Shown: in pieces, positions 33,810-42,411 of the stretch
Numbering within the stretch: position 1 is the first letter of the stretch
Layout of the letters: every line of letters starts with the position of its first letter
NCBI GenBank assembly: GCA_964483325.1
Contig: CAZAAW010000007.1
Span: 1 to 64,000 of the forward strand
Reading direction: 5' to 3'
Length of the DNA stretch: 64,000 bases
Origin: CAZAAW01 sp964483325
GTDB taxonomy: Bacteria; Pseudomonadota; Alphaproteobacteria; Rhizobiales; Kaistiaceae
The notes under the pieces: generated by a model
The model's input: the letters and a program-made list of their open reading frames with translations, nothing else
Databases searched by the model: none
Told to the model about the DNA's origin: nothing
Translations under genes and position numbers: made by a program

Positions 33810-36355
33810 TCGACGACATGCGCCTCGACGACCGCCGCTTCGCCGACCTGATGCGCGACGCCGAGCGCATCATCCGCCAGCGCGCCCCCGGCTGGACCGA
33901 CCTGACGCCCGGCGATCCCGGCATCACGCTGGTCGAGGTCTTCGCCCATATCACCGAGACGCTGCTCTACCGGCTGAACCGCGTCCCCGACAAGATCCAC
34001 CTGACGCTGCTCGATCTCCTCGGCATCCAGCCGCTGGCGCCGGCGGCAGCAACGGTGACGCTGACCTTCAGCCGCGCCGAGGAGGAAGAGGGGGCGATCC
34101 GCATTCCGGCCGGAACGCGGGTCAGCGACCGCAGCGGCGCCGTCACCTTCGAGACCCTCGAGGAAGTGAATGTGGCGCCGGGGCAGCCGGCCGATGTTCT
34201 TGCCATCCATGGGGAATCGGTGCGCGGCGAGAGCCTCGGCACCGGCTCCGGCGAGCCCGGCCAGTCCTACACGCTGCGCCGGCCGCCGGTCATCCGCAAC
34301 GCCGATGTGCCGTGGAACCTCGCCATCGGCGTCGAGATCGCGCCGGGCACCGAGCCGGCGCGCAATGCCACGGTGCTGGAGGACCGCGGCAAGCCGTTCC
34401 AGCTGTGGCGGCAGGTGACCACCTTCCTCGAGCTTGGCCCTGACGACCTGCCGTTCCTTGCCAACCGCACAACCGGCGTCATCACCTTTGCGCCGGCGCG
34501 CGGGCTGCGCGCCGGCGATGCGGCGGAAGGGATCGCCGTTCCCGGTGCCGGCCGCGAGGTGCGCGCCTGGTATCGCCGCGGCGGCGGCCGCGCCGGCAAT
34601 GTCGGCGCCGGCACGCTGACGGTGCTGGCCGACCGCATCGCCGGCATCACCGTCACCAACCGCCAGCGCGCGTCGGGCGGCGAGGACGGCGAGACGCTGG
34701 CCGAGGTGGTGCGGCGCGGCCGCGAGTCGGTGCGCGTCATCCGCACCGCCGTCACGGCGCGCGATTTCGAGCGCATCGCCCTCGGCGCCGGCGGCGTGGC
34801 GCGCGCCCGCGCCGCGGCGCTGCGCGAGCGCTGGAGCTTTGCCGAACCGGGGATCGTCGACCTGCAGCTGGTGCCGCGTATCGGCGACGAGGCGATGCAG
34901 GACGGCGCCGTGACGCCGGAGGTGCTGGCGGCGCATCAGACGGCCGGGCTGCTAGAGCGCGTCGAAGGCCTTGTCGCCGATGCGCGGCCGATCGGCGTCG
35001 GGTCGCGCGTCTCGTGGACGCGCTGCCAGCCGGTGGCGATTGCGGTGCGTGTGGTGGTGTCGCCGGCGGAAAATCCCGACGACGTGGCGGTCCGCCTGCG
35101 CCGGCGTCTCAACGGCCTGCTGTCGCCGCAGGGCAGCTGGCCGCACGGCAAGCTGCTGCGGGCGTCCGATGTCTATGACGCCCTCCTGGCGGAGCCCGGC
35201 GTGCGCTATGCCGAGCGGCTCAGTCTCGGCATCGGCCGCGCCCCCGACAAGAACGTCGCGGTGCTGCGCCGCGATCCGCATCTGCCGGGCATGGTGTTCG
35301 CGGCGACGCGCGACGGCCTCTTCCGGTCGCAGGACCTGCGCCGCGGCTGGGAGCTTCTCGATACCGGCACCGAGGACCGGGTCTTTGCGGCGCTGGCGGT
35401 GCATCCGCTGGTGCCGGGGCTGGTCGCCGCCGTCTCGGAGCGCGCCGACGGCGTCTGGCGCATCTTCGTCTCCGAGGACATGGGCGAGACCTGGCGCGTT
35501 GTCGAGCAGTTACAGAACGAGGCGGTCTACGGCCTCGCCTTCACCGCCAGCCGCGTCGGCGCGCGGCTGCTCCAACTGGCGACGCGGCGCGCGTTCCGCC
35601 GGCTCGAGCTGGCGCCGGGGGCGGCTTCCAACAATGTCCAGGAGCTGACCGCCAGCGGCGAGCAGGGCGGCAACGGCTTCTTCGCCATCGCCACCGCCCG
35701 CCATCCGATGGACGTGTCGATGGTGGCGATTGCGGCGCGCGAGCAGCGCGGCGTCCTCATCTCGCGCTCCGGCGGCGCGGCGCGCTCGTTCGAGCTGATC
35801 CCCGGCTCGCAGGGCAAGGATATCCGCGTGCTGCAGTTCCAGACGGTCGGCGACCGGCTGTTCCTGTGGGCCGGCATCACCGCGTCGCCCGGCTCCGAAG
35901 GGGAGGGCGCCCTGCGCATCGAGGCGCGCGCCGACGGCCTCGACCCGGCCGGCTGGACGGCGTTCAAGAACGGCTGGCGCGGCGGCAGCTGCGAGGGGCT
36001 GGATATCGCCGGCAACACCGTCGTCGCCGCCTCCAACCGGGCCGGCGTCCTGACGCTCGACGCCGCGGCGGCGGCGCCGGCATGGCAGCCGTCGTCGCTC
36101 GACAGCGGCCTGCCCATCAATGTCGAGCGCAGCGCGCTGCTGCCCCTCAACGCCGTCGCCCTGCTGCCGACCGAGCCGGCCGCGACGCTCATCGCCGGCG
36201 CCGACGGCGGCGTCTTCCTGAAGGACGGCGAGCGCTTCGTGCCGCACAGCCAGACAGTCTTCACCGACGAGGTGCCGCTGCCGCGCACATGGCTTTATTG
36301 CTCGGGCGAGCACAAGCTGGAGGTTGTTGCCGATCTCGACGACGGAGAACGCTGA
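33806..36355 (+). CDS. Baseplate J-like protein (gp6/Afp11) fused to a beta-propeller-like domain
   Basis: An 849-residue giant of the baseplate. The N-terminal 475 or so residues are a baseplate J protein: APGWTDLTPGDPGITLVEVF, HITETLLYRLNRVPDKIHLT and the later VRVIRTAVTARDFERIALGA fit gp6/gpJ. From about residue 478 the sequence changes to repeats of beta-strand hairpins such as MVFAATRDGLFRSQDL, VWRIFVSEDMGETWRVVEQL and GVLISRSGGAARSFEL, resembling sialidase/Asp-box or YCF48 propellers. The role of this added domain is unknown; it could be a surface-binding or docking module. It lies two bases before the tail-I gene. Confidence 0.9.
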   Translation: MIDDMRLDDRRFADLMRDAERIIRQRAPGWTDLTPGDPGITLVEVFAHITETLLYRLNRVPDKIHLTLLDLLGIQPLAPAAATVTLTFSRAEEEEGAIRIPAGTRVSDRSGAVTFETLEEVNVAPGQPADVLAIHGESVRGESLGTGSGEPGQSYTLRRPPVIRNADVPWNLAIGVEIAPGTEPARNATVLEDRGKPFQLWRQVTTFLELGPDDLPFLANRTTGVITFAPARGLRAGDAAEGIAVPGAGREVRAWYRRGGGRAGNVGAGTLTVLADRIAGITVTNRQRASGGEDGETLAEVVRRGRESVRVIRTAVTARDFERIALGAGGVARARAAALRERWSFAEPGIVDLQLVPRIGDEAMQDGAVTPEVLAAHQTAGLLERVEGLVADARPIGVGSRVSWTRCQPVAIAVRVVVSPAENPDDVAVRLRRRLNGLLSPQGSWPHGKLLRASDVYDALLAEPGVRYAERLSLGIGRAPDKNVAVLRRDPHLPGMVFAATRDGLFRSQDLRRGWELLDTGTEDRVFAALAVHPLVPGLVAAVSERADGVWRIFVSEDMGETWRVVEQLQNEAVYGLAFTASRVGARLLQLATRRAFRRLELAPGAASNNVQELTASGEQGGNGFFAIATARHPMDVSMVAIAAREQRGVLISRSGGAARSFELIPGSQGKDIRVLQFQTVGDRLFLWAGITASPGSEGEGALRIEARADGLDPAGWTAFKNGWRGGSCEGLDIAGNTVVAASNRAGVLTLDAAAAAPAWQPSSLDSGLPINVERSALLPLNAVALLPTEPAATLIAGADGGVFLKDGERFVPHSQTVFTDEVPLPRTWLYCSGEHKLEVVADLDDGER

Positions 36356-36357
36356 CG

Positions 36358-36903
36358 ATGGAGGCGGCGCGGATCATCCGGCTGCTGCCGGGCGTCTATC
36401 AGCAGGCCTGGAGTCCTGACGCACCGGACTCCGTGCTGGCGGCGCTGCTGGCCGTCATGGAGGAGATGCAGGCGCCGGCCGAGAGCTTTCTCGACGGGCC
36501 GGACCGCTTCTTCGATGCCTGGCGGGCGCCGGAGCCGTTCCTTGCCGCGCTCGCCCGCTGGGTCGGGCTGACGCCCTATGTGGGCGAGGCGGGCGCACCG
36601 GCCGGCAGCGTCGCGGAGCTGCGCGCGCTGACGGCGCGGGCGGCGACGCTCGCCCGCAGCCCCGGCACCGCCGATACGATCATCGCCATCTGCGAGCTCG
36701 TCACCGGCCGCAAGGGCTTTGCCATCGAGAGCGATCTCCCGGACGCCGATGGCCGCCGCGTCCCGTTCCATGTCCGCCTTGTCGCGCCGGCCGGCGTCAG
36801 CCGTGCCGTGCTCGAGACCATCCTTGCCCTCGAGAAGCCGGCTTTCGTTACGGCCGAGATCGTCATCCGCGATGCAGCGGATAACCCGGATGCGCCATCA
36901 TGA
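36358..36903 (+). CDS. Phage tail protein I-like (Afp12) baseplate protein
   Basis: A 181-residue protein of the P2 gpI-type tail family. The start ARIIRLLPGVYQQAWSPDAP, then EEMQAPAESFLDGPDRFFDA and FLAALARWVGLTPYV, is typical. This component connects the baseplate wedges to each other or to fibres. The stop overlaps the next start by four bases (ATGA), so the downstream membrane genes are physically coupled to the tail genes. Confidence 0.87.
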   Translation: MEAARIIRLLPGVYQQAWSPDAPDSVLAALLAVMEEMQAPAESFLDGPDRFFDAWRAPEPFLAALARWVGLTPYVGEAGAPAGSVAELRALTARAATLARSPGTADTIIAICELVTGRKGFAIESDLPDADGRRVPFHVRLVAPAGVSRAVLETILALEKPAFVTAEIVIRDAADNPDAPS

Positions 36904-38642
36904 GCACATTCCAGATCGGTGACTGCCCGACGACGCTGGTGACGACGGAGACGAGTGTCGGCGGTCGGCCGTTGCGGCAGGGGCGCATCGAGCTGACCGT
37001 CCGCAATACCGCCACCGAGGACAGGACCGGCCGCATCGCCGTCCTGTCGGAGGGCGCCGGCCCCGACTGGTTCGCCATCGAGGGCGCCGCCCCGACGCAT
37101 CCGGCCTTCCTGGAGCGCGAGTTTGCCGCCGGCGCGGCGCAGAAGGTCACGGTGCTGGTCTCCGTGCCGCCGGACGCGGCGCCGGGCGATTATGTCTTCC
37201 AGGTGCAGGTTGCCGAGGAGGCGGACCCCAACAACGACTTCGTCAACGGCCCAGCCGTCGCCCTCAAGGTGCCGCCGCTGGTGGAGAAGCCGGCGGCGCG
37301 GCCGTTCCCATGGTGGGCTGTCGCCGTCGCGTCGGTGATCGTCGTCGCCATCGGCGGCGGTGCCTGGTTCTACGCCAATTACGATCCTGCGCCGCCGCCA
37401 CCGCCCCCACCGCCGCCGCCCCTCGAGGCGGCCTGGGACGGCGTCGACAGCGCGCCGCAGACGGAGCTGGTGCCGGGCCAGGCGACGCGGCCGGTGATGT
37501 TGCGCGCCGTCGCGCATCGCGGCGAGACGCCGGTCGAGATCGACGCAACCTTCACTCTCGCCGACACCTGCTCGTGGGTCGTCCTGACCGGCGCCGAGAT
37601 CACCGGCACGGTGCCGTATTGGCTGCCGAGCCTTCAGGCGCCCTGCGAGACGGTGGCGCGCGGAACCGTCACCGACGCCGCCGGAGAGACTATCGACCTG
37701 CCCGACCTGCCGCTGCGCTTCGTGCCGAAGGCGCGCAACATCGCCGATCTGGCGGTCGGCGCCTATTTCGCCTGTGCGCTCTCCGCCAGTAATTCCGTCG
37801 CCTGCTGGGGCGCCGCCGAAGACAATGGAGCGGGGCAGTATGGCGGCGGCGAAGCGCCGCCCAATCTCAAGGCGAAGATCATCGCCGCCGGCTTCTACAG
37901 CGCCTGCGCCCTGCGCGTCAGCGGCGGCGTCGTCTGCTGGGGCGACAGGCAGGGCAACGAGGCGACGGTGCCGGACGACGTCGCCACCGATCCGGAGAAC
38001 CGCGTCACCGGCCTGATCGGCGGCAGCCGCATCTCCTGCGCCCTGTTCGACAATAGCGGCGATGCCTATTCCTGCTGGGCGAGCGACGTGTTCTCGACCG
38101 GCGGCAGCGGCTATTCCGATCCGCTGCTCGCCTGGCAGCCCTTCCGGTCGCGCGACGGGCGCACCCGCTGCGCCCTGGACGGCTATGGCAGCCTCAATTG
38201 CGCTCTCACCAATGGTACGCAGGTCAAGGTGGTCGACGGCACGGCGGCGAAGGTTGTCGACTTCACCGAGCCCGACAATGTGCGTGTCTGCGCCGTCCTC
38301 GCCGACGACACGGTACGCTGCCACGTCTTCATGGAGGAGCGCACCGTCGATCTTGCCGGCATGCCGGAGGGCATCCAGCAGATCGTCGATACCGGCCTCT
38401 ATCTCTGCGTGCTGACGCGGTCCGGCGAGGTCAGCTGCATGCTGCCGCTGGAACTGCCGTCGACGCAGGAGACCTTCCAGCCGGCGGTCCCGGACGGCCT
38501 GCGCGCCGTCCGGATCGTCGCCGGCGATTTTTACGATGTCTGCGCCATCACCGCCGACGATAAGATCGCCTGCTGGGGTGTGGATGAATTCTCCAATCAG
38601 ATCCCGATCGTGACCCGGATACCGACCGCGTTCACATTCTGA
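36900..38642 (+). CDS. Membrane-anchored Ig-like/RCC1-propeller protein
   Basis: A 580-residue protein with three parts. Residues 1-125 form an Ig-like domain (ELTVRNTATEDRTGRIAVLS ... AEEADPNNDFVNGPAV), also present in the next gene. A single membrane segment (138-158, WWAVAVASVIVVAIGGGAWF) follows without a signal peptide, then a run of nine prolines. From residue 285 on, units such as YFACALSASNSVACWG and YSACALRVSGGVVCWGD repeat as in RCC1 propellers, with paired Cys in each unit that could form disulfides. The N-terminus is probably cytoplasmic and the propeller outside (periplasmic); this is inferred from the absence of a signal peptide and the Cys pairs. Role unknown. Confidence 0.85.
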   Translation: MSTFQIGDCPTTLVTTETSVGGRPLRQGRIELTVRNTATEDRTGRIAVLSEGAGPDWFAIEGAAPTHPAFLEREFAAGAAQKVTVLVSVPPDAAPGDYVFQVQVAEEADPNNDFVNGPAVALKVPPLVEKPAARPFPWWAVAVASVIVVAIGGGAWFYANYDPAPPPPPPPPPPLEAAWDGVDSAPQTELVPGQATRPVMLRAVAHRGETPVEIDATFTLADTCSWVVLTGAEITGTVPYWLPSLQAPCETVARGTVTDAAGETIDLPDLPLRFVPKARNIADLAVGAYFACALSASNSVACWGAAEDNGAGQYGGGEAPPNLKAKIIAAGFYSACALRVSGGVVCWGDRQGNEATVPDDVATDPENRVTGLIGGSRISCALFDNSGDAYSCWASDVFSTGGSGYSDPLLAWQPFRSRDGRTRCALDGYGSLNCALTNGTQVKVVDGTAAKVVDFTEPDNVRVCAVLADDTVRCHVFMEERTVDLAGMPEGIQQIVDTGLYLCVLTRSGEVSCMLPLELPSTQETFQPAVPDGLRAVRIVAGDFYDVCAITADDKIACWGVDEFSNQIPIVTRIPTAFTF

Positions 38643-38693
38643 AAAATGGGCCGATGAGGTCCGCCTGATGCGGAAAAGGGTGGGAAGAACGCC

Positions 38694-39809
38694 ATGACGA
38701 CATTCCAGATCGCTGACTGCCCGACGGAGCTGACGACGGTCGAAGCCAATGCCGGCGGCAAGGCCGTCCGGCAGGGCAAGATCGTGCTGACGGTCCGCAA
38801 CACCGCCGAGTCCGACCAGACGGGCCGTCTCAGCGTCATCTCGGAAACCGGCGAGCCCGGCTGGTTCAGCATCGAGGGCGCCCCGCCGACCAGCCCGGGC
38901 ATGCTGGAACGCGATTTCGCCGCCGGCTCCGGGCAGACGGTGACGGTGCTTGTCAACATTCCGCCCGAAGCTGCTGCTGGCACATATGTTTTCCGCGTTC
39001 GTGTTGCCGCCGAGGCCGATCCCAATAACGACTTCGCCGACGGGCCGGCGGTCAGCATGGTCGTGCCGCCGCTGGTGGTGCAGCCGCCGAAGAAGCCGTT
39101 TCCGTGGTGGGCCGTCGCCGTCGCGGCGGTCCTCGTCATCGCCATCGGTGTCGGCGGCTGGCTCTTCCTGCGCCCGAGCCCGCCGCAATTCGACGACCAG
39201 CGCGGCCAGACCCAGGAGGCGGCCGTCGAGGCGCTCAAGGCCGCCGGCTTCAAGGACGAGGACATCACCGTCGATACCAGTACGGCGACCGGCAAGGAGG
39301 TCGGCACAGTCTACGACGTCAAGACCAGCGACGGCGGCTTCAAGGTGACCGTCTTTGTCGATCCGGGCGTCCCGGTGCCGGCGATCGTCGGCGAGAAGAT
39401 CAACGACGCCAGCGGCATGCTGGCCGACAGCGGGCTGGTCTTTACCCTCGCCATCGTTCCCGTGAACGGTGCCCGCGAGCAATATGTCGAGGCGGTGCTG
39501 CCGGATGTCGGGCAGCCGGTGCAGAAGGGATCGGCCGTCGCCATCACCTCCTACACCAAGCCGCCGAGCAATGGCGGCGGTGGCGGCGGGATCGGCTGGG
39601 GCGACATCTGCCGCCGCATCCAGTGCGAGCTGCATGAGTTCGAAAAGCTGCCGCCGAACTTCCGCCGGCCGGTCCTGACCCAGGGCCTGACGCCTTTGAC
39701 CAACCTTTCCAACAATGGCGAGGTCGTCCGCGACCGCATCCAGCTCAACACGCGCATTCTCAACCCCGGCGTCAACAGCCCGGTCATCCTCAATCCGGTC
39801 GATCGGTAG
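38694..39809 (+). CDS. Membrane-anchored Ig-like/PASTA-domain protein
   Basis: A 371-residue paralogue of the previous protein in its first 160 residues: the same Ig-like domain (VLTVRNTAESDQTGRLSVIS) and one membrane segment (137-159). After the membrane lie two PASTA-like units (about 163-224 and 226-290; TQEAAVEALKAAGFKDEDI, NDASGMLADSGLVFTLAIVP), which in other proteins bind cell-wall or sugar ligands. A Gly-rich hinge and a Cys-containing tail (GWGDICRRIQCELHEFEKLP) follow. No signal peptide is present. GGGAAGAACGCC precedes the ATG. It could anchor or position the system at the envelope. Confidence 0.85.
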   Translation: MTTFQIADCPTELTTVEANAGGKAVRQGKIVLTVRNTAESDQTGRLSVISETGEPGWFSIEGAPPTSPGMLERDFAAGSGQTVTVLVNIPPEAAAGTYVFRVRVAAEADPNNDFADGPAVSMVVPPLVVQPPKKPFPWWAVAVAAVLVIAIGVGGWLFLRPSPPQFDDQRGQTQEAAVEALKAAGFKDEDITVDTSTATGKEVGTVYDVKTSDGGFKVTVFVDPGVPVPAIVGEKINDASGMLADSGLVFTLAIVPVNGAREQYVEAVLPDVGQPVQKGSAVAITSYTKPPSNGGGGGGIGWGDICRRIQCELHEFEKLPPNFRRPVLTQGLTPLTNLSNNGEVVRDRIQLNTRILNPGVNSPVILNPVDR

Positions 39810-39819
39810 GACGGCGCGT

Positions 39820-40905
39820 TTGCTGACGACCCTGCTCCATGCGCTGGGCGAAGCCTTCCAGCTGCGCATCCTCGTCGCCGCGCTCCTGTGCGGCGCCGGC
39901 GGCCTGCTGATCGGCCTCCTGGCGCGCGCCATCAAGGGCTATGGCGCCACCTCGCTGCTGGTCGGCATCGAGTGCCTCGTCACCATAACGCTGGGCGCCT
40001 TCCTCGCCTGGGCGTTCATGCGCTTCTGGCTGGCGCTGGCCGGCGACACGGTCGAGGCAGCGTGGTTTTTCGGCACGGCCTTCCTGCTGTGGCCGGGGAT
40101 CATCAACCTCATCTATGCCGGTGTCCGGGCCGTCTTCGACATCCCGGGCGACGTCCTGCTCCTCGGCGTCGACCAGCTGCCCTGGGTGGCGTTCGGCGTC
40201 GGGGCAGGGGTGGGGCTCTTCGACGGCTATCGCCGCATCCACCGCTGGCTCGGCTGGGGCGCGCTGACCTTCCTCGCCGATGTGACCTGGGGGCTGGCCC
40301 TGTCGGTCAATGCCCTGCTGATCCACCTCCTCAACTTCCCGCGCCTCTTCAAGGTCGATCCGGTCGACGGGCGCATGAAGGTGGTTCATGACGACATGGC
40401 GCGGCAGGGGACGCACGTCTACCCGAAGGGCCTGGCGCTGCGTCAGGGCTTCGCCTTCACCCAAGGCTCGGCCATCTCCAATCTGGAGCGCAGCGGGGCG
40501 ATCAAGCAGACCGACCCCGAATACCGCGACATGTACTTCCACGAATCGACGCACGTGTTCCAGAACCGCGCCTTCGGGCCGTTCTTCTGGGCGCTCTATG
40601 TCGGCTGGCTGATCCCGATGGCGATCGTCGGCTTCCTCGTGTCGATCTTCGCCGGGCAGCGCAAGCCGGTGCCGGGCGTCACCTTCGGCAACGACTTCGT
40701 TTTCTGGTGGTCCTACATGAACAACCCGTTCGAGGTCTGGGCCTACATCTACAATCCCTACCACCGGAAGGTCGTGGTGGCCGGCTGGGTCGATCAGTTC
40801 ATGTGCTGGCCGCCGGCGGCGGTGATCGCCGTCGCCGTGCCGGTCTATGCCGCGACGCTGGCCGGCATCGTCCTCTTGATCGTCGCGGTGTTCAACGGCC
40901 TCTGA
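39820..40905 (+). CDS. Multi-pass membrane protein with HESTH (HExxH) motif
   Basis: A 361-residue protein with about eight hydrophobic segments, most in the first 170 residues. A TTG start at 39820 is inferred from the 10-base spacing after the previous gene. After a hydrophilic stretch comes MYFHESTHVFQNRAFGP (238-254), in which HESTH at 241-245 fits the HExxH zinc-peptidase motif. HExTHVxQ also resembles the DUF4157 'eCIS core' proteins found in many injection-system loci, but the rest of the protein is unlike them. Two more C-terminal membrane helices follow. Function unknown; catalysis unproven. Confidence 0.72.
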   Translation: MLTTLLHALGEAFQLRILVAALLCGAGGLLIGLLARAIKGYGATSLLVGIECLVTITLGAFLAWAFMRFWLALAGDTVEAAWFFGTAFLLWPGIINLIYAGVRAVFDIPGDVLLLGVDQLPWVAFGVGAGVGLFDGYRRIHRWLGWGALTFLADVTWGLALSVNALLIHLLNFPRLFKVDPVDGRMKVVHDDMARQGTHVYPKGLALRQGFAFTQGSAISNLERSGAIKQTDPEYRDMYFHESTHVFQNRAFGPFFWALYVGWLIPMAIVGFLVSIFAGQRKPVPGVTFGNDFVFWWSYMNNPFEVWAYIYNPYHRKVVVAGWVDQFMCWPPAAVIAVAVPVYAATLAGIVLLIVAVFNGL

Positions 40906-41387
40906 TGCGCCTCTTCATCATCGCGCTGCTCGTCGTCGGCATCGCCTTCGTGGCGTTCCTGGTCTTCGTCGGGCCGGAGCGCGACGACAATCCGGCGAGC
41001 TTCGAGCCGCCGGCCTGGCTGAAGGCCCTGAAAGGCGACGCGGTGCCGCGCGCTCTGGCGCGGCCGGCGACGATCGAGGGCGGCGGCCGGCAGCATCTCT
41101 TCTCCGCCTGCAGCCAGGTTGCCCGCGTCGTCACGGTCGAGCTGACGCATGGCGCCGGCGTGCTTGCGACCTTCACCTGCGGCAGCTCGCCCGATCCCGA
41201 CTGCCGCAGCCCGCAGGAGCTCTGCGACGAGGAGCAGACGGCGTGCATCGTCGCGGCTCCCGGCACCGGCGGCTGCGACGAGGACCGCACCTACGAGAAG
41301 ACCCTCGACTTCAATGTCGGCCCGGAGGGCGGCGACCTGCGCATCGAACCGCTGGAGAGCGGTGCCTCGGCGGTGACGCTGCGCTAG
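40905..41387 (+). CDS. Small membrane-anchored Cys-rich protein
   Basis: A 160-residue protein that starts with a membrane anchor or signal (RLFIIALLVVGIAFVAFLVF), followed by a soluble domain with six or more Cys residues (LFSACSQVARVV, TFTCGSSPDPDCRSPQELCD, TACIVAAPGTGGCDEDRTY). The Cys count suggests disulfides outside the cytoplasm. The start shares one base with the stop of the HESTH gene, so it belongs to the injection-system operon as its last gene. Its stop overlaps the convergent gene by four bases. I recognise no domain. Confidence 0.72.
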   Translation: MRLFIIALLVVGIAFVAFLVFVGPERDDNPASFEPPAWLKALKGDAVPRALARPATIEGGGRQHLFSACSQVARVVTVELTHGAGVLATFTCGSSPDPDCRSPQELCDEEQTACIVAAPGTGGCDEDRTYEKTLDFNVGPEGGDLRIEPLESGASAVTLR

Positions 41388-42091
41388 GCCGGCAGCAGGC
41401 TGAGGATGGCGCGGACGATCGCGAACAGCGATCCGATCAGGTAGATCAGGATCCATACCAGCGTGATGATCAGGGCGACCAGCCCGCCGATCGCATCGGT
41501 GATGCTGACCAGCACCGACGGCGGGAAGCCGTGCAGGAAGCCGAGCGCGAAGGTCACCAGGATGCAGCAGCCGATCAGCAGCATCAGCCAAATGTTCTTG
41601 AGCAGCGACGGGTTGGTGATGACGGCGATCAGCGTTCCGGCGATCTGCAGCAGCATCACCACCGCCAGCGTCGTGCGTGCGGCGCTGGTGTCGAAATGGC
41701 CCCAGAGGGCGAGATAGGCGAGCGTTCCGAACGGGACGCTGAGCAGCAGCGACACCATCAGCAGCAGCAGCGTCAGCGCCGCGAAGGCGAGCACCAGGCA
41801 GGCGATAAGCCCGATCAGGCAGAGGATCAGCGTGACGATGCCCTGCACCTTGGCGGTGACGGTCCTGACCGCCGGAATGAAATCCAGCAGCATCAGCACA
41901 AGGGCATAGGCGAGCACGAGGTTGAGGATGCCGGCCGAGCGGATGCCGATGCCCGGCCGTTCCAGCTCGGAGCCGGCGACCATGTTGGCGCTGTCGCCGA
42001 GGACGCCGCCCATGCCGAACAAGGCCGCTGCAGCGACCAGGAAGCACAGGATGGCGCCCGTCAGGAGGAGGGCGCGGACTGCCGGGGCCAT
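41384..42091 (-). CDS. Hypothetical polytopic membrane protein
   Basis: A 235-residue protein with about seven membrane helices and few charged residues. It begins APAVRALLLTGAILCFLVAA, and the loops are short. No family is recognised. It converges on the injection-system operon and is transcribed the other way, so it is not part of it. GGGAGAGACCC precedes the ATG; an open frame upstream of this start is not coding-like. Confidence 0.78.
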   Translation of the reverse strand: MAPAVRALLLTGAILCFLVAAAALFGMGGVLGDSANMVAGSELERPGIGIRSAGILNLVLAYALVLMLLDFIPAVRTVTAKVQGIVTLILCLIGLIACLVLAFAALTLLLLMVSLLLSVPFGTLAYLALWGHFDTSAARTTLAVVMLLQIAGTLIAVITNPSLLKNIWLMLLIGCCILVTFALGFLHGFPPSVLVSITDAIGGLVALIITLVWILIYLIGSLFAIVRAILSLLPA

Positions 42092-42411
42092 GGGTCTCTC
42101 CCGCCTGCAACCGGCCTCCTTTGTCGCCCATCGGCTGCGCCTGCGAAAGCGGCCGTGTGCAGCCCGGAGGCTGTTCTTTCGTGAAGCAAATCCGGCCGCG
42201 CCGTTCAGGCTGCAGACATATTTCCGCCTGTAAAAAGGCTTACCTCTGCCGCAGCGTCCAAGATATCGGGCGTCTTTCTGCGGCGTAGGCGTCCTGTGTA
42301 CTGGGGCCGCATCTCTGCCGGTCCCGACCAAACGTGTCGATGCAAGGTTGAAACCCGCGTTGCTCCATCTCCGTGGCGGAAGATGGCGGACGCACCTTCA
42401 TGGAGGCTGGC
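42092..42411. other. Divergent promoter region, no gene
   Basis: 320 bases between two divergent membrane-protein genes. It is noticeably AT-richer around 42218-42245 (ACATATTTCCGCCTGTAAAA), a likely promoter location. No palindrome matching the repeats or operators described elsewhere in the window is seen. Confidence 0.45.

Noticed and set aside
37387..37420. Proline-run slippage site as a frameshift
   Set aside because: The frame stays open and consistent on both sides of the nine-proline run; no frame change is needed.
36576..39935. A 1119-codon open frame antisense to the membrane genes of the injection operon
   Set aside because: The plus-strand genes have domains, TM segments and coupled starts; the antisense frame has none and lacks a ribosome site.
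27494..41387. Defective prophage
   Set aside because: No integrase, repressor, capsid, portal, terminase, holin or lysin gene is seen, and the downstream genes are membrane proteins rather than fibres and lysis genes.
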